This document shows positions 20,516-30,659 of a stretch of 64,000 nt of DNA, in pieces (position 1 is the stretch's first letter; every line of letters starts with the position of its first letter). The stretch spans positions 4,092,001 through 4,156,000 of the forward strand of contig JASGIS010000001.1 in assembly GCA_047601745.1 (NCBI GenBank). Direction: 5' to 3'. The notes under the pieces are model-generated. The model was not told where the DNA came from and did no database searches. It saw only the letters and a list, made by a program, of their open reading frames with translations. The position numbers and the translations under genes are program-made. Origin of the DNA: JAKPAM01 sp047601745. GTDB taxonomy: Bacteria; Pseudomonadota; Gammaproteobacteria; Burkholderiales; Burkholderiaceae_E.

Positions 20516-20983
20516 TCAGTCCTGGACCCAGGGCAGGCCGTGCCAGCGCCAGCCGTCGTGATGGCCGCGCTGGTGGTTGTCGTCGAGCTCGCCCTCGAAG
20601 CCCTCGAGCACGTTGAAGACTCGCGTGAAGCCGGCCTTGGCAGCCGCCTCGGCGGCCTGCAACGAACGCTTGCCGCTTCGGCACAGCAGCAGCACCGGCT
20701 GGTCCTTGCCGGTCTTCGCCTCGAGCTCGCGCACGAAGCGCGGATTGCGCGTCAGCGAGGTGCCCGAGGCCCAGGCCACGTGCAGCGTGCCCGGCACGTG
20801 GCCGACGAACTTGCGTTCCTCGGCGCTGCGCACGTCGACGATGACGGCTTCGTTTTCCTGGGCAAGCTGCCAGGCCAGTCGGGGCGGCACGCTGCCGGCG
20901 AAGCCTAGGCCTTGTGCGGCCGCCTGCTCGCGGATGTCTTCGAGCGCCCGGACGGCGGTCGAATCACTGAGGGTAACGGACAT
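20516..20983 (-). CDS. Rhodanese-domain sulfurtransferase
   Basis: Single rhodanese domain of 155 residues. The active-site loop CRSGKRS carries the persulfide-forming cysteine, and the CH2A-like motif VIVDVRSAEERKFVGHVPG precedes it. It is first in the minus-strand operon rhodanese - serine acetyltransferase - encapsulin - desulfurase. In this setting it may accept or hand on sulfane sulfur produced by the encapsulated desulfurase; this is inferred from context only. Confidence 0.9.
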   Translation of the reverse strand: MSVTLSDSTAVRALEDIREQAAAQGLGFAGSVPPRLAWQLAQENEAVIVDVRSAEERKFVGHVPGTLHVAWASGTSLTRNPRFVRELEAKTGKDQPVLLLCRSGKRSLQAAEAAAKAGFTRVFNVLEGFEGELDDNHQRGHHDGWRWHGLPWVQD

Positions 20984-21147
20984 GAATTCGGTCTCCTGAG
21001 TCTGTCGAACGCGCCGAGCTGCGATCAGCGGCGAGTCGACCCGACGAGCTTAGCGGCCGGCGGATTCGACGCTAACCAAGAAAAACGTCAATGCAAATCA
21101 GCGCGGGTCGGCCGGCCGGGATCGTCGGCGCGGCCCGGGCGACACCC

Positions 21148-21203
21148 GTCCGTTCGCACCCGTTCGTTCGCACCCATCCGTTCGCACCCATCCGTTCGCG
21201 GTC
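21148..21203 (+). repeat. 14-bp tandem repeat downstream of ssuA-like gene
   Basis: Four units of 14 bases close to RTYCGTTCGCACCC in the spacer between the 3' end of the first sulfonate-binding protein gene and the rhodanese promoter region. The period is not a multiple of three and it lies outside coding sequence. Function unknown. Confidence 0.75.
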
Positions 21204-21204
21204 G

Positions 21205-22155
21205 TCACGCTGTCGCATCGATGACGTCGATCCGCTTCGGAATCAGCTTCAGCGCGTGGAAGGTGTCGGCGATCTTCTGCTGCTCGGCGAGGATCTCGCG
21301 CGTGATCGGTCCGGTGCCGAAGGCCGAGCGCCCGACCGAGACGTCGACGACCGACCTGGGGATGCCCCACAGGCTCGACAGTTCGGCGGCCAGCGCCGGG
21401 CGGTTCGCCGCTCCCCATTGGTCGATCGCGTCGATCTCCTCGATGAGGATGCCGATGACGTCGCGGTTCTTCTGCGCATAGTCCAGCGACGAAAAGTAGT
21501 ACGCGCGGTTACCGGCGACGCCCGAGGCGTCGGCGACGATGCGCGCGCCCAGCGAGGTCTCGGCCGACGCGAGGAACGGATCCCAGATCGTCCATGCGTC
21601 GATCGATCCCTTCTCGAACGCGGCGCGCGCGTCCGACGGCGGCAGGTAGACGAGTTTCAGATCCTCATAAGGCAGCCGATGTGCTTCGAACAGCTTGACG
21701 ATGAAGTAGTGGACGTTGCTGCCCTTGTTCAGCGCGATCTTCTTGCCGCGCAGGTCGGCGACCGTGCGGATCGGCGAATCCTTGGGGACCAGCACGGCCT
21801 CCGACGCCGGCCGCGGCACCGTGGCCGCGACGTAGGCGAGCGGCGCGCCGGCCGCCTGCGCGAAGATCGGCGGCGCCTCGCCGACGTCGCCGAAGTCGAT
21901 CGAGCCGACGTTCAGCGCTTCCAGTTGCACCGGACCGGCGGTGAACTCGGTCCAGGTGACCGATACGCCGAGCGGCGCGAGCCGCCGCTGCAGCGTGCCG
22001 CGGCCCTTGAGCAGGCTCAGATAACCCTTCTGGTGGCCGATGCGCAGCGTGCGCGGCGCCGTTTGCGCGCGCAGGCCCGGCATCGGCAGCGCGAGCGCCG
22101 TCGCGGCGGCGGCGGACTTGAGCAGCGTGCGGCGGGAGTTCGTCGATGTGGTCAT
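21205..22155 (-). CDS. Aliphatic sulfonate ABC transporter substrate-binding protein (SsuA-like), copy 1
   Basis: Periplasmic binding protein of 316 residues for organosulfonates. A twin-arginine-like start SRRTLLKSAAAATALALP precedes a signal cleavage near LRAQTA. The mature part shows the SsuA pattern RIGHQKGYLSLLKGRG, GDVGEAPPIFAQAAGAPLAY and ALNKGSNVHYFIVKLFEAH. No permease or ATPase partner is in the window. It lies 19 bases downstream of a paralogue, and the encapsulin operon follows on the same strand after 220 bases. Together these suggest a sulfur-starvation regulon. Confidence 0.9.
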   Translation of the reverse strand: MTTSTNSRRTLLKSAAAATALALPMPGLRAQTAPRTLRIGHQKGYLSLLKGRGTLQRRLAPLGVSVTWTEFTAGPVQLEALNVGSIDFGDVGEAPPIFAQAAGAPLAYVAATVPRPASEAVLVPKDSPIRTVADLRGKKIALNKGSNVHYFIVKLFEAHRLPYEDLKLVYLPPSDARAAFEKGSIDAWTIWDPFLASAETSLGARIVADASGVAGNRAYYFSSLDYAQKNRDVIGILIEEIDAIDQWGAANRPALAAELSSLWGIPRSVVDVSVGRSAFGTGPITREILAEQQKIADTFHALKLIPKRIDVIDATA

Positions 22156-22174
22156 GGCGGGATTCGCGAGGGGA

Positions 22175-23254
22175 TCAGGGCTGCACGTCGACGAGCGCGT
22201 CCTTGATCGCGATCGGCTTCGGAATCAGCTTCAGTTGATGGAAGGTGTCGGCGATCTTCTGCTGGTCGGCGGCGACCGCGGCCGTGATCGGCTTGACGTT
22301 GAACTCGTAGCGGCGAAGCGCCTGCTCGACGACGTCGACCGGCAATCCCTGCAGCGGCGCGATCCGTTCGGCCGCCTGCCGCAGGTTCTTCTTCAACCAG
22401 ATGCCTTGCTCGACCGCGTCGGCGAACAGCGCGTCGATGACCTTCGGATTGCGCGATACGTAGCCGCGTTCGCCGAGATAGAACTGATAGTTGTTGACGC
22501 CGCTGTCCGTGCCGTCGGCGAGCACGCGCGCGCCGATCGCCTTCTCGGCCGCCGCCTGGAACGGATCCCAGATCGCCCAGGCGTCGACGTTGCGGCTCTC
22601 GAACGCCGCGCGACCGTCGGCCGGAGCCAGATAGACCGGCGTGATGTCCTGGATCGACAGGCCGTGCTTCTCGAGCTGCCTGACGAGCAGGTAATGGACG
22701 TTGCTGCCCTTGTTCAACGCGACCTTCCGGCCCTTGAGTTCGGCCACGCTGCGGATCGGCGAATCCTCGGCGACCAGGATCGCCTCGGCGCGCGGCGCGG
22801 CCGGATCGTTGCCGATGTACGCGAAGCGCGCGCCGGCCGCCTGCGCGAAGATCGGCGGCGCTTCGCCGACGTAGCCGACGTCGATCGCGCCGACGTTCAA
22901 GCCTTCGAGGAGCTGCGGCCCGGCCGGGAACTCGGTCCACCTGACCTCGACGCCGAGCGGCGCGAGCTTGTTCTCGAGCGTGCGCTGCGCCTTCTGCAGC
23001 ACGAACAGGCTGGCTGATTTCTGGTAGCCGATGCGCAGCGTCCGGTCGGTTTCCTTCGGCTGCGCCAACGCCGGCCCGGACTGCGAAAGCAGCGTGGCCA
23101 GACCGATGACGGCCAGCGCCAGGTAGCGCGAAAACCGCGCGCGATTCGTGATGCCTGCCGATCGACCGGTCGAGGCCGGGCCAGGGACGCGGCGGCGATA
23201 AGCGATCGCCGGGAAGAGCGAATTCGGAGAGGGGACGGAATCGGTACGGGGCAT
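22175..23254 (-). CDS. Aliphatic sulfonate ABC transporter substrate-binding protein (SsuA-like), copy 2
   Basis: Paralogue of the next gene downstream, 359 residues. The start at 23254 is chosen because GGAG lies 5 bases upstream; a longer open frame to 23506 runs through a repeat region and is unlikely. A hydrophobic segment RYLALAVIGLATLLSQSG followed by ALAQPK is the signal peptide, here preceded by an unusually long charged region. The family stretch GYVGEAPPIFAQAAGARFAY and ALNKGSNVHYLLVRQLEKH are present. The pair arose by duplication and may differ in ligand. Confidence 0.88.
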   Translation of the reverse strand: MPRTDSVPSPNSLFPAIAYRRRVPGPASTGRSAGITNRARFSRYLALAVIGLATLLSQSGPALAQPKETDRTLRIGYQKSASLFVLQKAQRTLENKLAPLGVEVRWTEFPAGPQLLEGLNVGAIDVGYVGEAPPIFAQAAGARFAYIGNDPAAPRAEAILVAEDSPIRSVAELKGRKVALNKGSNVHYLLVRQLEKHGLSIQDITPVYLAPADGRAAFESRNVDAWAIWDPFQAAAEKAIGARVLADGTDSGVNNYQFYLGERGYVSRNPKVIDALFADAVEQGIWLKKNLRQAAERIAPLQGLPVDVVEQALRRYEFNVKPITAAVAADQQKIADTFHQLKLIPKPIAIKDALVDVQP

Positions 23255-23388
23255 GCGTGCTCCGGGCGGGGCTGATCGGGTGTCGAGACGAGTCGGCATT
23301 GTGTCGACGCCCCCCGTGCGGAGGAACCAATAAGAAGTCACTTGCATATCGGCAAAACTGCCAACGTGCTTCGTGTCCCTGCATCCGT

Positions 23389-23448
23389 GCGCCGATCCCC
23401 GCGCCGATTCCCGCGCAGATCCCTGCGCAAATACCTGCGCGGATCCGT
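23389..23448 (+). repeat. 12-bp tandem repeat in the 23255-23650 spacer
   Basis: Five 12-base units beginning GCGC (for example GCGCCGATTCCC) at 23389, 23401, 23413, 23425 and 23437. The 396-base spacer between the divergent ssuA-like and nitroreductase genes contains nothing else I can identify besides the ribosome binding sites. The repeat sits where promoters of both genes should be, so it could affect their spacing. Confidence 0.75.
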
Positions 23449-23650
23449 CGTCGCTGCCGGACCGCCGAACGTCGGGTCGTGCCGGCCGTCGATCGGCGCC
23501 GCTCAAATCTCGGCGCCGGTCGAACGCTGGTGTGCTCGAACGCCGGCTCTCGTCGGCCGGCAGAGACCCTGATGCGGTCGTGAGATCGTTTCCCGAGATC
23601 CGATCCGCTTGATAAGGTGAGGGCCGATCAGTCCATCAAGATCGGAAAAG

Positions 23651-24295
23651 ATGCCCACCCTCGATACGATGCGGCCGCTCGCGTTGTCCGACGCGCAGCA
23701 GGCGGCGTTGGACATGCTGATGTCGCGCCATTCTCCGTGGCCGCTGACCGAACCGGCGCCGTCGGCGCCGGAACTCGATCTGGTATTCCGGGCCGCGTTG
23801 CGCGCGCCCGACCATGGACAACTGCGTCCCTGGCGTTTCATCGTCATTCGCGGCGACGCGCGTCACGCGCTCGCCAAGGTGTTCGCGCGGGCGGCGCGCG
23901 AGAGGGAACCGGACGGCAACGCCGAGCGCTTCGCGAGCAAGGCGCTGTCGGCGCCGGTGCTGATCGCGCTCGGCGCCAGGATCGTCCACGGCCATAAGGT
24001 GCCGGCGAGCGAGCAGGTGCTGGCCGTCGCCGCCGGCGCGATGAACATGCTGAACGCGCTGCACGTGCTGGGTTACGGCGGGTTCTGGGCATCGGGGCTG
24101 AACAGCAGGGATCCGCTGGTGCGCCGCGAGCTGGGACTCGATGCCGGCGATGAGTTGATCGGCTTCCTGTACGTGGGCACGCCGAAGGACCGTTCGGACC
24201 ACGGTGCTTCGCGGCCCGAGCCGGACGTCTGCGTCAGCGAATGGACGGGGCCGGCCGTGTCCGCTTCGTTCACGGATGCTGAGTCTTCGCCCTGA
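23651..24295 (+). CDS. Nitroreductase-family flavoprotein (YdjA-like)
   Basis: A 214-residue FMN-dependent reductase. The conserved start of the fold is LDMLMSRHSPWPL followed by ELDLVFRAALRAPDHGQLRPWRFIVIRG, with the ligand-contact residues in the APDHGQLRPWRF stretch typical of YdjA/TM1586-like small nitroreductases. Later comes AAGAMNMLNALHVLGYGGFWASG. Substrate cannot be predicted. It is divergent from the sulfonate-binding genes. Confidence 0.9.
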   Translation: MPTLDTMRPLALSDAQQAALDMLMSRHSPWPLTEPAPSAPELDLVFRAALRAPDHGQLRPWRFIVIRGDARHALAKVFARAAREREPDGNAERFASKALSAPVLIALGARIVHGHKVPASEQVLAVAAGAMNMLNALHVLGYGGFWASGLNSRDPLVRRELGLDAGDELIGFLYVGTPKDRSDHGASRPEPDVCVSEWTGPAVSASFTDAESSP

Positions 24296-24388
24296 TCACC
24301 GGTCAGCGAACCGGCAACGGCTGATCGTCGATTCGCCGGTCCCGAGTCCCGTTCGGCGCGCGCCGAATCAGCCGGTCCCGAGTCCCGG

Positions 24389-27300
24389 TCAGCGCGCGCC
24401 GAATCCGCCGCCGCCCGGCGTCTCGATCTCGAAGCAGTCGCCGGCCTGCAGTTCGGCGCGGTCGGCGTGATCGATCGACTCGATGCGTCCGTCGGCGCGC
24501 AACACGCGCGCGACGCCGGGCGCGCCGGCCTGTCCGCCCGCGGCGCCGAACGCCGGGTGGTGCCAGCCGTTGGCCAGCAGCGAGACCGTCATCGGTTCGA
24601 GGAAGCGGATCGTGCGGATGCCGCCGTCGCCGCCGCGCCAGCGGCCGGCGCCGCCCGAACCCTCGCGGATCCGGTAGCGTTCGAGCCTGACCGGATAACG
24701 CAGCTCGAGTACTTCGGGATCGGTCAGCCGCGAGTTCGTCATGTGCGTCTGCACGACCGAGGTGCCGTCGAAGCCGCCGATCAGCCGTCCCTCGTCGTCG
24801 AAGCGTCCGCCGGCGCCCGAGCCGCCTGAAATCGTCTCGTAGTACTGGTGGCGCGCGTTGCCGAACGTCAGGTTGTTCATCGTCGGCTGGCTGCTGGCCA
24901 TCACGCCCATCGCGCCGTACAGCGCGTTGGTGATGCAGGTCGAGGTCTCGACGTTGCCGGCGACGACGGCGGCCGGATGCCGCGGATTCATCATCGAGCC
25001 GGGCGGTACGATGACCGACAGCGGCTTCAGGCAGCCGGCGTTCATCGGGATCTCGTCGTCGACCAGCGTGCGGAACACGTACAGCACGGCGGCCGTGGTG
25101 ACCGCATAAGGGGCGTTGAAGTTGTTCGGCAATTGCGGCGAACTGGCGCTGAAATCCAGCGTCGCGTCGCGCGCCCGCGCATCGATCGACAACGCGACGT
25201 CGATCGTCGCGCCGTTGTCCAGCGTCAACGCGAAGCGGCCGGGCTTGAGCCGTCCGATCGCGCGGCGCACCGACTCCTCGGCGTTGTCCTGCACGTGCCG
25301 CATGTACGCGCGCACGACGTCCAGCCCGAAGTCATCGACCATCTTCAGCAACTCCTCGCGACCCTTCTCGTTGGCCGCGACCTGCGCGCGCAGATCGGCG
25401 AGGTTCTGCTCGGGGTTGCGGGCCGGATGCCTGGCGCTTCGCAGCAGCTCGCGCAGCGCCTGCTCGCGGAACTCGCCGTCGCGGATCAGCAGGAAGTTCG
25501 TGATCAGCACGCCCTCGTCGTCGATCGTCGTCGAGTCGGGCGGCATCGAACCGGGCGTCAGCCCGCCGATGTCGGCGTGATGGCCGCGCGAACCGACGTA
25601 GAACAGCACGTTCCGGCCGGCGTCGTCGAACACCGGGGTCACGACCGTGATGTCGGGCAGGTGCGTGCCGCCGGCATAAGGATCATTGAGCACGTAGACG
25701 TCGCCGGGCCGCAGCGAGCCGGCATTGGCGTCGATGACCGCGCGGATGCTCGCGCCCATCGAACCGAGGTGCACCGGCATGTGCGGCGCGTTGGCGACCA
25801 GCCCGCCGTCGGCGTCGAAGATCGCGCACGAGAAGTCCAGGCGCTCCTTGATGTTGACCGAGTACGCGGTGTTCTGCAGCCGGTAGCCCATCTGCTCGGC
25901 GATCGACATGAACAGATTGTTGAAGATCTCCAGCATCACCGGGTCGGCGTGCGTGCCGATCGCGCGCCGCTGCGGGCGCGGCACCGCGCGTTCGAGCACC
26001 AGGTTGCCGTCGGCCGTCGCGCAGGCTCGCCAGCCCGGTTCGACCAGCGTCGTCGCGTGTGCATCCGACAGCACCGCCGGCCCGTCGATACGGTCGTCGG
26101 CGCACAGCTCGTCGACGCGGTAAAGCGGTGCGTCGATCCACTCGCCGGCCACGTGCAGGCGGATCCGGGCAGCGGCCCGCGGGCCGGCCGCCGCACCGTC
26201 CGCACCGTCCGCACCGTCCGCAGCGTCCGCAGCGGCGGCACTGTCCGCAGCGGCTGCACCGTCCGTGCCGCTGACCGAGCCGTTCGCGCCGTCGGCGTCG
26301 GCGTTGCGCGCACGGCGCGCGAACGGCCGCGCGTCGCCGGCCGCCATCGCGTCGCCGCCGTTGGCCTCGACGACCGCCGATTCGATGATCAGCGCCCGCT
26401 GCGGCATCAGGAACGAGAAGCGCTGGCGGTACGCGCGCTCGAACTCGCCGAGCATCCGCGCGCGGTCCGCGAACGGCACCGGCAACGAGGTATCCGTTCC
26501 CTCGTAGCGCAGATGCAGGCGCCGCACGACGGTGATCGAGGCCGCGTCGATCCGCTGCGCGAGCAGTTCGGCACGCGCCGCATCGGTCAGTTCGTCCAGC
26601 GTGCGGCCGGCCTCGGCGATGCCGTCGTCGTCGAGGCGTTGCTCGATCGAACGTTCGCGCATCGCGGTCGAGACGGCCATGCCGATGCCGTAGGCCGACA
26701 GCACGCCGGCCAGCGGATGGATCAGCACGCGCGGCATCGCCAGCGCATCGGCGACCTGGCACGCATGCTGGCCGCCCGCGCCGCCGAACGTCGTCAACGT
26801 GTACTGGGTGATGTCGTAGCCGCGCTGCACCGAGATCCGTTTGATCGCGTTGGCCATGTTGGCGACCGCGATGTCCAGGAAGCCCTGCGCCAGCGCCTCG
26901 GGCGTCGCGGCCTGCCCGGTGGCCTCGGTCACCTCGGCGGCGAGCGCCGCGAAGCGCTGCCTGACGACGTCGACGTCCAGCGGTTGACGTCCGTCCGTGC
27001 CGAACACCGACGGGAAGAACTCCGGCTGCAGGCGCCCGAGCATCACGTTCGCGTCGGTCACGGTCAGCGGCCCGCCGTGCCGATAGCAGGCCGGGCCAGG
27101 ATGCGCGCCCGCCGAGTCGGGACCCGCGCGCAGCCGCGCGCCGTCGAAGTGCAGGATCGACCCGCCGCCGGCTGCCACCGTGTGGATGCTCATCATCGGC
27201 GCGCGCAGCCGTACGCCGGCCACCATCGTGTCGAACGCGCGTTCGTACTCGCCCGCGTAGTGCGACACGTCGGTCGACGTGCCGCCCATGTCGAAGCCGA

Positions 27301-28249
27301 TCACGCGGTCGTGGCCGGCCTGGCGCGAGATTCCGGCCATGCCGACGATGCCGCCCGCCGGTCCCGACAGCACCGAATCCTTGCCCTGGAAGGCCGCCGC
27401 GTCGGTCAGCCCGCCGCTCGATTGCATGAACTGCAGCGGCACGCCCGGCAGCGACGCCGACACGCGGTCGACGTAGCGGCGCAGCACCGGCGACAGGTAG
27501 GCGTCGACGACCGTCGTGTCGCCGCGCGCGACGAAGCGGATCAGCGGTGATACCTGGTGCGAGACCGATATCTGCGTGAAGCCGATCTCGGCGGCGATCG
27601 CCGCCAGCCGCGCTTCGTGCGCCGGATGGCGGTAGCCGTGCATCAGCACGATCGCGATCGCGCGCAGGCCGTCGGCGTGGGCGGCGGCCATCGCCGCCCG
27701 CGCCGCCGCTTCGTCCAGCGGCACGACGACGGCTCCGTCGACGGCGACGCGCTCGTCGATCTCGATGACGGTCCGGTACAACCGTTCGGGCAGGCTGATC
27801 TCGCGATCGAACAGCCGCGGGCGGTTCTGGTATGCGATCCGCAGCGCATCGCCGAAGCCGCGGGTGACGGCCAGCGCGACCGGCTCGCCCTTGCGTTCGA
27901 GCAAGGCGTTGGTGGCGACCGTCGTGCCCATGCGCACGACGGCGATCCGTTCGGCGGGCACCGCTTCGCCGGGTGCCAGGCCCATCAGCCGCCGGATGCC
28001 CTCGACGGCCGCGTCCGCGTAGTGGTCCGGGTTGTCCGACAGCAGCTTGGTCGCGGTCACGCCGCCGTCCGGGCGGCGGCCGATCACGTCGGTGAACGTG
28101 CCGCCGCGGTCGATCCAGAACGACCAGCGGGCCGGGCGGTCGGCGGCGGGCGATGCGGAAGGCGTGGGGCCGGATGAGGCGGATGCGGCGGATGCGGCGG
28201 ATGCGGGTGAGGCGGTTGAGGAGGAGGCGGACGGGGTAGAAGAGGGCAT
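24389..28249 (-). CDS. Fused hydantoinase/5-oxoprolinase (HyuA-HyuB)
   Basis: ATP-dependent ring-opening enzyme acting on 5-oxoproline or related cyclic amides, 1286 residues with both subunits in one chain. The HyuA half begins after a low-complexity Ser/Ala tail, at [20 protein letters not shown], and includes [17 protein letters not shown] and [15 protein letters not shown]. The HyuB half starts near [20 protein letters not shown] and includes [20 protein letters not shown] and the terminal ETPGGGGFG. The start at 28249 is preferred to 28303. Between the halves is an insert made of repeated Ala/Asp/Gly (coding repeat at 26191-26235). Eukaryote-like fusion of the two halves is common in proteobacteria. 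Confidence 0.92.
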   Translation of the reverse strand: MPSSTPSASSSTASPASAASAASASSGPTPSASPAADRPARWSFWIDRGGTFTDVIGRRPDGGVTATKLLSDNPDHYADAAVEGIRRLMGLAPGEAVPAERIAVVRMGTTVATNALLERKGEPVALAVTRGFGDALRIAYQNRPRLFDREISLPERLYRTVIEIDERVAVDGAVVVPLDEAAARAAMAAAHADGLRAIAIVLMHGYRHPAHEARLAAIAAEIGFTQISVSHQVSPLIRFVARGDTTVVDAYLSPVLRRYVDRVSASLPGVPLQFMQSSGGLTDAAAFQGKDSVLSGPAGGIVGMAGISRQAGHDRVIGFDMGGTSTDVSHYAGEYERAFDTMVAGVRLRAPMMSIHTVAAGGGSILHFDGARLRAGPDSAGAHPGPACYRHGGPLTVTDANVMLGRLQPEFFPSVFGTDGRQPLDVDVVRQRFAALAAEVTEATGQAATPEALAQGFLDIAVANMANAIKRISVQRGYDITQYTLTTFGGAGGQHACQVADALAMPRVLIHPLAGVLSAYGIGMAVSTAMRERSIEQRLDDDGIAEAGRTLDELTDAARAELLAQRIDAASITVVRRLHLRYEGTDTSLPVPFADRARMLGEFERAYRQRFSFLMPQRALIIESAVVEANGGDAMAAGDARPFARRARNADADGANGSVSGTDGAAAADSAAAADAADGADGADGAAAGPRAAARIRLHVAGEWIDAPLYRVDELCADDRIDGPAVLSDAHATTLVEPGWRACATADGNLVLERAVPRPQRRAIGTHADPVMLEIFNNLFMSIAEQMGYRLQNTAYSVNIKERLDFSCAIFDADGGLVANAPHMPVHLGSMGASIRAVIDANAGSLRPGDVYVLNDPYAGGTHLPDITVVTPVFDDAGRNVLFYVGSRGHHADIGGLTPGSMPPDSTTIDDEGVLITNFLLIRDGEFREQALRELLRSARHPARNPEQNLADLRAQVAANEKGREELLKMVDDFGLDVVRAYMRHVQDNAEESVRRAIGRLKPGRFALTLDNGATIDVALSIDARARDATLDFSASSPQLPNNFNAPYAVTTAAVLYVFRTLVDDEIPMNAGCLKPLSVIVPPGSMMNPRHPAAVVAGNVETSTCITNALYGAMGVMASSQPTMNNLTFGNARHQYYETISGGSGAGGRFDDEGRLIGGFDGTSVVQTHMTNSRLTDPEVLELRYPVRLERYRIREGSGGAGRWRGGDGGIRTIRFLEPMTVSLLANGWHHPAFGAAGGQAGAPGVARVLRADGRIESIDHADRAELQAGDCFEIETPGGGGFGAR
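26191..26235 (+). repeat. 9-bp tandem repeat in the oxoprolinase gene
   Basis: Five 9-base units near CCGCACCGT inside the gene, encoding an Ala/Asp/Gly-rich run between the two catalytic halves. A similar 9-base run (GATGCGGCG units, about 28172-28210) sits in the N-terminal tail of the same gene. Both keep the reading frame. Confidence 0.75.
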
Positions 28250-28309
28250 GGCGGTTGTGTGCAGAGGCGGGCAGGGGAAAGGCCGTGGCGGCGCGACGAT
28301 CATCGACGG

Positions 28310-28334
28310 TAAAGCATAATCGCGGATCGCCGTC
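28310..28334 (+). promoter_or_regulatory. Possible iron-starvation sigma promoter (TAAAG-N16-CGTC) before the MFS gene
   Basis: TAAAG at 28310-28314 and CGTC at 28331-28334 have the spacing found at the two better candidates at 43618 and 46173. The downstream start codon is at 28349, leaving almost no leader and no ribosome binding site. One match of this quality is expected by chance in a window of this size, so this is tentative. Confidence 0.25.
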
Positions 28335-28348
28335 GTCGACCGCCTTCC

Positions 28349-29596
28349 ATGACTTCATCTTCCGCTTCCGAACCCGACATCCCCCGCTCGTTCGCTGCAC
28401 TGCATCACCGCGGCTACCGCCCTTTCTTCATCGGCAACGTGCTGACGATGACTGCCGACAGCGTCGAGCACGTGATCAGCTACTGGGTCATGCACGAGCG
28501 CTTCGACTCGGCGGCGCTCGGCGGTTTCGCGGTGATCTCGCACTGGGTGCCCTACCTGTTGCTGTCGATCTGGTCCGGGGCGATGGCCGATCGCCACGAC
28601 GCGCGGCGGATGATCCAGTTCGGCATGGGCCTGTTCATGCTGGTATCGCTGGGCTGGGCCGTCCTGATCGCGACCGACACGCTGCAGATGTGGCACGCGA
28701 TGGTGCTGCTGACGCTGCACGGCGTGGCCGGCGTCTTCTGGGGACCGCCGTCGCAGGTGCTGATCCACGACATCGTCGGCGGCCGGGATCTGCAGAGCGG
28801 CGTACGCCTGAACGCGACCGGACGCTGGCTCGGCATGCTGGCCGGACCGGCCGTCGGCGCGGGCTTCCTGCTGTTGTTCGGGCCGAGCTGGGGGCTCGTC
28901 GTCAACGCCGCGCTGTACCTGCCGCTGGCGCTGTGGTTGTGGAAGGCGCCGTACGGGCCCCGGTTCCGCCAGGGCGAAGGGCCGCCGCCGCGGTCCGTGC
29001 GCGGTCTGGCCGACGTCGTCCGCACCTTCCGCGAGGTCCGCGGTCTGCCGATCGTCATGGCGATGGTGATGCTGGCCGGCGGCGCGTCGCTGTTCATCGG
29101 CAATGCCTATCAGGCGCAGATGCCCGCGTTCGCGCACGACCTCGGGCACGGCCACATGGACTTCACGTACAGCGCGCTGATCGGCGCCGACGCGGCCGGT
29201 GCGCTGCTGGCCGGCCTGCTGCTCGAAAGCCGCGGCCTGCTGCCGCCGGCGCCGCGCACCGCGTTCGTGCTGGCGATGATCTGGTGCGTCGCGATCGCCG
29301 GCTTCGCGCTGTCCTCGTGGCTGCCGCTGGCGATGGCGCTGCTGTTCGTCGCCGGCTTCGTCGAGCTGTCGTTCGCGGCGATGGCGCAGACGCTCGTGCA
29401 GATTCACGCGCCGCCGGGCAGCCGCGGCCGGATCATCGGCGTCTACAACATGTCGGCGATGGGCATGCGCTCGTTTTCCGGCGTGACCGTCGGCCTGGTC
29501 GGCGGCGCGCTGGGCATCCACGCATCGCTAGCGATGGCGGCCACCGCGATGCTGATCTACATCGTCGCGATGCGCACCTGGCTCAGGGCCCGCTGA
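28349..29596 (+). CDS. MFS transporter (EntS-like, MFS_3 type)
   Basis: A 415-residue major facilitator with about twelve hydrophobic segments. Its N-terminus [21 protein letters not shown] and the loop [17 protein letters not shown] (the A-motif between helices 2 and 3) fit the MFS_3 group, which contains exporters such as EntS. A second loop motif [20 protein letters not shown] is also typical. Its substrate is unknown; siderophore export is a possibility only because of the group and of a weak sigma-like promoter upstream. Confidence 0.88.
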   Translation: MTSSSASEPDIPRSFAALHHRGYRPFFIGNVLTMTADSVEHVISYWVMHERFDSAALGGFAVISHWVPYLLLSIWSGAMADRHDARRMIQFGMGLFMLVSLGWAVLIATDTLQMWHAMVLLTLHGVAGVFWGPPSQVLIHDIVGGRDLQSGVRLNATGRWLGMLAGPAVGAGFLLLFGPSWGLVVNAALYLPLALWLWKAPYGPRFRQGEGPPPRSVRGLADVVRTFREVRGLPIVMAMVMLAGGASLFIGNAYQAQMPAFAHDLGHGHMDFTYSALIGADAAGALLAGLLLESRGLLPPAPRTAFVLAMIWCVAIAGFALSSWLPLAMALLFVAGFVELSFAAMAQTLVQIHAPPGSRGRIIGVYNMSAMGMRSFSGVTVGLVGGALGIHASLAMAATAMLIYIVAMRTWLRAR

Positions 29597-29686
29597 CCGG
29601 GTGGGACCGAGACGTGATGGACGGCGACGCACCGCCGGCCGCGACGGGCATTCGCGACGGGCCGCGCCAGCGGGCGTGCCGTCCGT

Positions 29687-30040
29687 TCAACCGCCGTGCG
29701 GGCTGCGATGCGCGCGCAGCGCGGCACGGGCGGCTTGCGCCTTGTCGGGATCCAATCGGATCTCGGTGGCGGAAGAGACCACGGTGATCGGCTCCGAGGT
29801 CGTCGGCGACCGGTCCTTCCGACGCGCGTCGTCGCGCGACGCGCGCGCGTTGCGACCCGGGACGTCCGCGTAGCGCAGACAGTCGTCGTCGTCGATGTCG
29901 ACCCGCGCTTCGGCGAGCAGTTGGGCCAGATGTTCGATCGTCGCGTGCCGCGTGTCCTTGTGGTTCCAGTGCGCGAGGAAGTCCGCGCAATCAGGCAGCG
30001 CCGGCGAGGAGGAGCGGGGGGTCGAAGAACAGGCGGACAT
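29687..30040 (-). CDS. Hypothetical protein, 117 residues
   Basis: I do not recognise the family. The start at 30040 has AAAGGAG just upstream, which supports a real gene. The N-terminal part, PDCADFLAHWNHKDTRHATIEHLAQLLAEARVDIDDDDCLR, looks folded and helical; the C-terminal half is charged and probably disordered. It faces the MFS gene tail to tail and precedes nothing on the same strand except in line after the stress-protein gene. Confidence 0.6.
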   Translation of the reverse strand: MSACSSTPRSSSPALPDCADFLAHWNHKDTRHATIEHLAQLLAEARVDIDDDDCLRYADVPGRNARASRDDARRKDRSPTTSEPITVVSSATEIRLDPDKAQAARAALRAHRSPHGG

Positions 30041-30197
30041 TGCAGGACTCCTTTCGGCATCGATGCCGGCATGGGCCCTGATTTCCACCGCCCGGACCCT
30101 CGGCGGATGTCCGTCGCGCGGCGCGTTGATCGGTCTTGCGTGTCCCGCTCGTGCGGCGCCTGCTGCGCCGTCCGCGAGCCTCGGGACGCAAGGCCGG

Positions 30198-30659
30198 TCA
30201 GCGCGCCGCGGCGGGAGGCTGCCTGACCAGCAACACCGGCACCGATGCGATGCGGGCCAGATTCTCGGCATCGCTGCCGATCACGAGACGCTCGACGCCC
30301 CGCCGGCCATGCGTACCGAGGGCGATCAGGTCGCATCGCTGTTCGGCGGCTTGTCGCGCGATCAACTCGGCCACGCGTTCGCCGTGGCTCTCGATCAGCA
30401 CGCTGTTGACCGACACGCCCATCTTGTCCAGTTCGCGGGCCGCACCGTCGAGCAATTCCTTGCCCGAGCGCAGCACGGCCGGGCGCACGTCGCGGATATA
30501 GACGGACGGGCGCGCATAGCCGCTGCTGTAGCTCTGATCGTCGATGACGTGCAGCAGCACGACGCTCGCCTCGCACAGGCGCGCGATCGCACCCGCGTGC
30601 TCGAGCGCCAGGTGCGCGGTCTCGCTGCCGTCGATGGGGACCAGGATCTTCTTGTACAT
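30198..30659 (-). CDS. Universal stress protein (UspA family)
   Basis: A 153-residue UspA-fold protein. It starts MYKKILVPIDGSETAHLALEHA and has the ATP-binding pattern near its end, IALGTHGRRGVERLVIGSDAENLARIASVPVLLVR, where G-2X-G-9X-G-(S/T) is satisfied. It is divergent from a zinc alcohol dehydrogenase, an association often seen in low-oxygen or stress regulons. The hypothetical protein downstream is on the same strand. Confidence 0.93.
   Translation of the reverse strand: MYKKILVPIDGSETAHLALEHAGAIARLCEASVVLLHVIDDQSYSSGYARPSVYIRDVRPAVLRSGKELLDGAARELDKMGVSVNSVLIESHGERVAELIARQAAEQRCDLIALGTHGRRGVERLVIGSDAENLARIASVPVLLVRQPPAAAR

Noticed and set aside
25683..28400. A 905-codon minus-strand frame overlapping the oxoprolinase gene
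   Set aside because: It is a second frame on the same strand with no conserved motif, while the longer frame contains all HyuA and HyuB signatures.
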